Part shown: in pieces, positions 61,956 to 64,000 of the stretch
Layout: every line of letters begins with the position of its first letter
Position numbering within the stretch: position 1 is the stretch's first letter
Assembly: GCA_003254905.1 (NCBI GenBank)
Contig: QANU01007041.1
Location: 267,589 to 331,588 of the forward strand
Reading direction: 5' to 3'
Length of the DNA: 64,000 bases
Origin: Nissolia schottii
Lineage: Eukaryota; Streptophyta; Magnoliopsida; Fabales; Fabaceae
The notes under the pieces: model-generated
The model's database searches: none
Told to the model about the DNA's origin: nothing
What the model saw: the letters and a program-made list of their open reading frames with translations, nothing else
Translations under genes and position numbers: made by a program

Positions 61956-62290
61956 CTCATCCTAGGCTCATTTCGTCGTTCTCGTCTTTCAGGTGCGGCA
62001 AGCTAATCTTGAGACGGTGAAGGGTGCAACCTCGACCAATAGTCCTTTATCCCCTGTGGGTGAGCTCACCGGGGAGGCTATTGGCCAATGGTGATCGGGA
62101 GCTGCAAGCCCCTGTGCTCAGGAAAATGGAAACATCCTATGGATAGTTCGTACTCTGTTCTTGCTTTCGTACTCTGTAATTGTTAGTTTCCATAAAGCTC
62201 TGTACTCTGGTTCATAGGAGTTTTCTTTTAACACTTGTTCCCGAGGGAATTATTCCATTTAATACGTTACTTAGTAGTTACCTCGTTACA
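61685..62290 (+). repeat. 3' LTR of the chromovirus
   Basis: 606 bp, same ends as the 5' LTR. The pol frame runs on into its first 271 bp and stops at 61955. Confidence 0.95.
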
Positions 62291-62295
62291 AATTA

Positions 62296-63230
62296 ATCCA
62301 TACCTCACAATCTAGTGATATACTTAAATAGGATGCATGAACAGATCTTGAACAAAGTCTCAACATTACTAAGCCAAGCTCTGGCCTTTTCAAGAAATCA
62401 GAAAATTGAAGAATAGTCTTTCATTAGAAGTCCAAAATTTTGAAATTGTGGCAGTTAACTTTTTATATTTCAAAGAAAAGATATGCCTATCATAAATAGC
62501 TTAGGTCAGAAAAAGAAGTAATAGTAACTCACACAAAATGAACTAAGGTGGGCAACAGTGTGTCTTCCTAATTAGAGTTAAAAAATTTCACATTATTGCT
62601 AACTTTGGATTTTAGGATTGATTTTCTAGACACTACAAAAGCTTCTTGCAATAACATCTCTCTTTGAGCATGTCATCACAGTTGTCATCCACAAGCATCA
62701 AAGGTCCAAAGCAATATATCCTATTTTTATTTGCCACATACACCTTAAAATCACAAGGACAAGAACATAATAAAATTAAATTTTGTTGTAGAATTTCACA
62801 CATCACATGATCATTTTCATCCATGATTATAAGCAAACTAGAAAAAAGACATGAGGTTGTTCTTTGCTTAATGTGATATGATTGGTCTCATTTGATTTTG
62901 AAATATATAGGGTAGCAGAATACCTGCTACAGTGTCACGGTTGCCATTCACATTATAGTTAGCATTTGTTTGGAAATTTGGTGAACCAAATTATGTCTTC
63001 TGCATGAACAACAAATTAGGGTGCACTTTGTCTGGAAATTTGGTGGAACAAATTATGCCTCAAGTAGGACTACAAGTGCCTCACCTAGAGTTAATGAGAC
63101 ACAATTCATTTCAGATGAGAGGCACTTGATTTACTATCATGAAAACCAATGAATACTTCCCTTTAATTTGATTCAGAATCATTGGTATGGAATTTAATAA
63201 TATATGCATTTGTACTTGCACATATAGATA
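62296..63230. other. Spacer between the chromovirus and the CACTA transposase
   Basis: No gene is supported. A 30-bp word (tggaaatttggtgaaccaaattatg) occurs twice about 61 bp apart near 62970 and 63030. Part of it may be CACTA sequence upstream of the transposase. Confidence 0.4.
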
Positions 63231-63239
63231 TGGTATCAT

Positions 63240-64000
63240 TATAACAATCGCTAAGGCGCAATCCATAATCGCAACCACCACTAGTGCGACAAGGTGCATG
63301 TTGTACTATAATGGTGATGCATCTCTCACTTAATGCAAATTTTGGGGTGCCGATAGGTTTAAGCCAAGGAGAGTTGACCCTGGGAGATATAAGGATGTTG
63401 CTTATAAACAAATACATTACTTGCCTTTGATTCCACGATTGGAGAGGTTTTTTTGCATCCATGAGCTCGGCACCGCACATGACATCGCACTTTGAGAATA
63501 AAAGAAACGACAATCGCATGACTCACCCTTCTCATGGTGAGGTGTAGAAACACTTTGACAGAGTTTACCCTAACTTCACTGCAGAATCTCATAATGTGAG
63601 ATTAGGGCTTTGTTCTGATAGGTTTACCCCCAACAATCAGTTTAACAAACCGTACTCATGTTGATCAGTGATCGTTACATCCTATAATCTACCGTATGAG
63701 ATATACATGAAAGACATTTATCTGTTCTTATCTTGTGTAATTCCCAGCCTGAGCAACCCCAAAGCAAAGATTGATGTTTTTCTTCAACCTTTGATAGATG
63801 AATTGAACCAGCTGTAGAATCCAAGTGTGCTTGCGTACGACGTCTCTAGGAAGCAGAATTTTGTTTTGATAGCATCTTTAATGTGGACCATTGATGATTT
63901 TCCTACTTATGGAATGTTGTCTGGGTGGATGACACATGGAACTCTAGCTTGTCCAATTTGTATGGAAGAGACTAAACCATTCTGGCTACCACACGGAGGA
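63240..64000 (+). pseudogene. CACTA (En/Spm, TNP2-type) transposase, decayed and truncated by the window
   Basis: Pieces of a TNP2-type transposase can be read in order across changing frames: DRFKPRRVDPGRYKDV, KQIHYLPLIPRLERFF, THPSHGEV, FTAESHNVRLGLCSDRF, NLPYEMYMKDIYLFLSCVIP, KAKIDVFLQPLIDELNQL, SRKQNFVL, LMWTIDDFPTYGMLSGWMTH and GTLACPICMEE. Several stops stand where Trp is usual (TGA near 63661; TAG near 63816), and at least one frameshift lies near 63460. The element continues past base 64000; its terminal CACTA repeats are not in view. Confidence 0.85.

Larger units (their letters stand above)
55582..62295 (+). mobile_element. Ty3/gypsy chromovirus, complete but dead
   Basis: Two 606-bp direct LTRs (55587-56192 and 61685-62290) begin TG and end CA, and the target duplication is aatta (55582-55586 and 62291-62295). 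The order gag, protease trace, RT, RNase H, integrase, chromodomain is that of Ty3/gypsy, and the chromodomain makes it a chromovirus. Without the nested 1263-bp solo LTR and its TSD the element would be about 5.4 kb. The LTRs differ at about 33 sites by eye (about 94-95% identity), mostly transitions, so insertion is not recent. All internal genes carry stops, frameshifts or deletions. Confidence 0.96.

Noticed and set aside
62633..62836. 67-codon minus-strand frame rich in Cys and Asp
   Set aside because: No zinc-finger spacing or other recognisable pattern, and it sits between two transposons.

Overview
This is a plant nuclear window, AT-rich with GC-richer exons, GT-AG introns and many decayed transposons. 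The protein families and the ATCGATTACC-rich LTR suggest a legume, possibly a soybean relative; that placement is inference from memory of repeat style and was not tested. There is no prokaryotic or organellar organisation.

Layout. 1-2.2 kb: ATT/CAT microsatellite and a tandem series of small hairpin repeats. 2.3-6.5 kb (+): intact PP2A B'/B56 regulatory subunit gene. 6.5-10.8 kb: AT-rich spacer with a full-length tRNA-derived SINE flanked by a 14-bp target-site duplication (TSD). 10.9-18.7 kb (+): three BAHD acyltransferase copies in tandem: a deletion-riddled scrap, a longer pseudogene (stop plus frameshifts) and one intact 432-aa gene. 20.4-21.9 kb (-): five-exon C3HC4 RING E3 ligase gene of the AIRP2-like type. 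26.8-32.0 kb (+): 14-exon malectin-like LRR receptor kinase gene. 35.9-37.5 kb (+): a second RING E3 gene with the same exon phases as the one at 20.4 kb but the opposite orientation. 38-48 kb: gene-free, repeat-derived sequence (RNase H scrap, CTT array, hAT-type MITE with TSD, 39-bp minisatellite). 48.5-52.1 kb (-): two tandem type I MADS-box genes with conserved promoters and a near-identical 3' end. 53.9 kb: a possible first exon of an unidentified gene. 55.6-62.3 kb: complete but dead Ty3/gypsy chromovirus (606-bp LTRs, TSD aatta) carrying a 1263-bp solo LTR (TSD agatc) inside gag. 63.2 kb to the end: decayed CACTA (TNP2) transposase running off the window.

Working genes. Six genes have uninterrupted coding capacity after splicing: PP2A-B', BAHD, two RING ligases, the LRR receptor kinase and, counted as one locus, the MADS pair. 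They look like independent housekeeping, signalling and metabolic genes that share a neighbourhood rather than a pathway. The clearest local evolutionary stories are the decay of the BAHD array by short-homology deletions, probable gene conversion between the MADS copies, and the nested retrotransposons. I found no convincing previously undescribed biological system; the least explained structures are the hairpin repeat family (0.57-0.78 kb and 24.26 kb) and the phased palindromes in the solo LTR.
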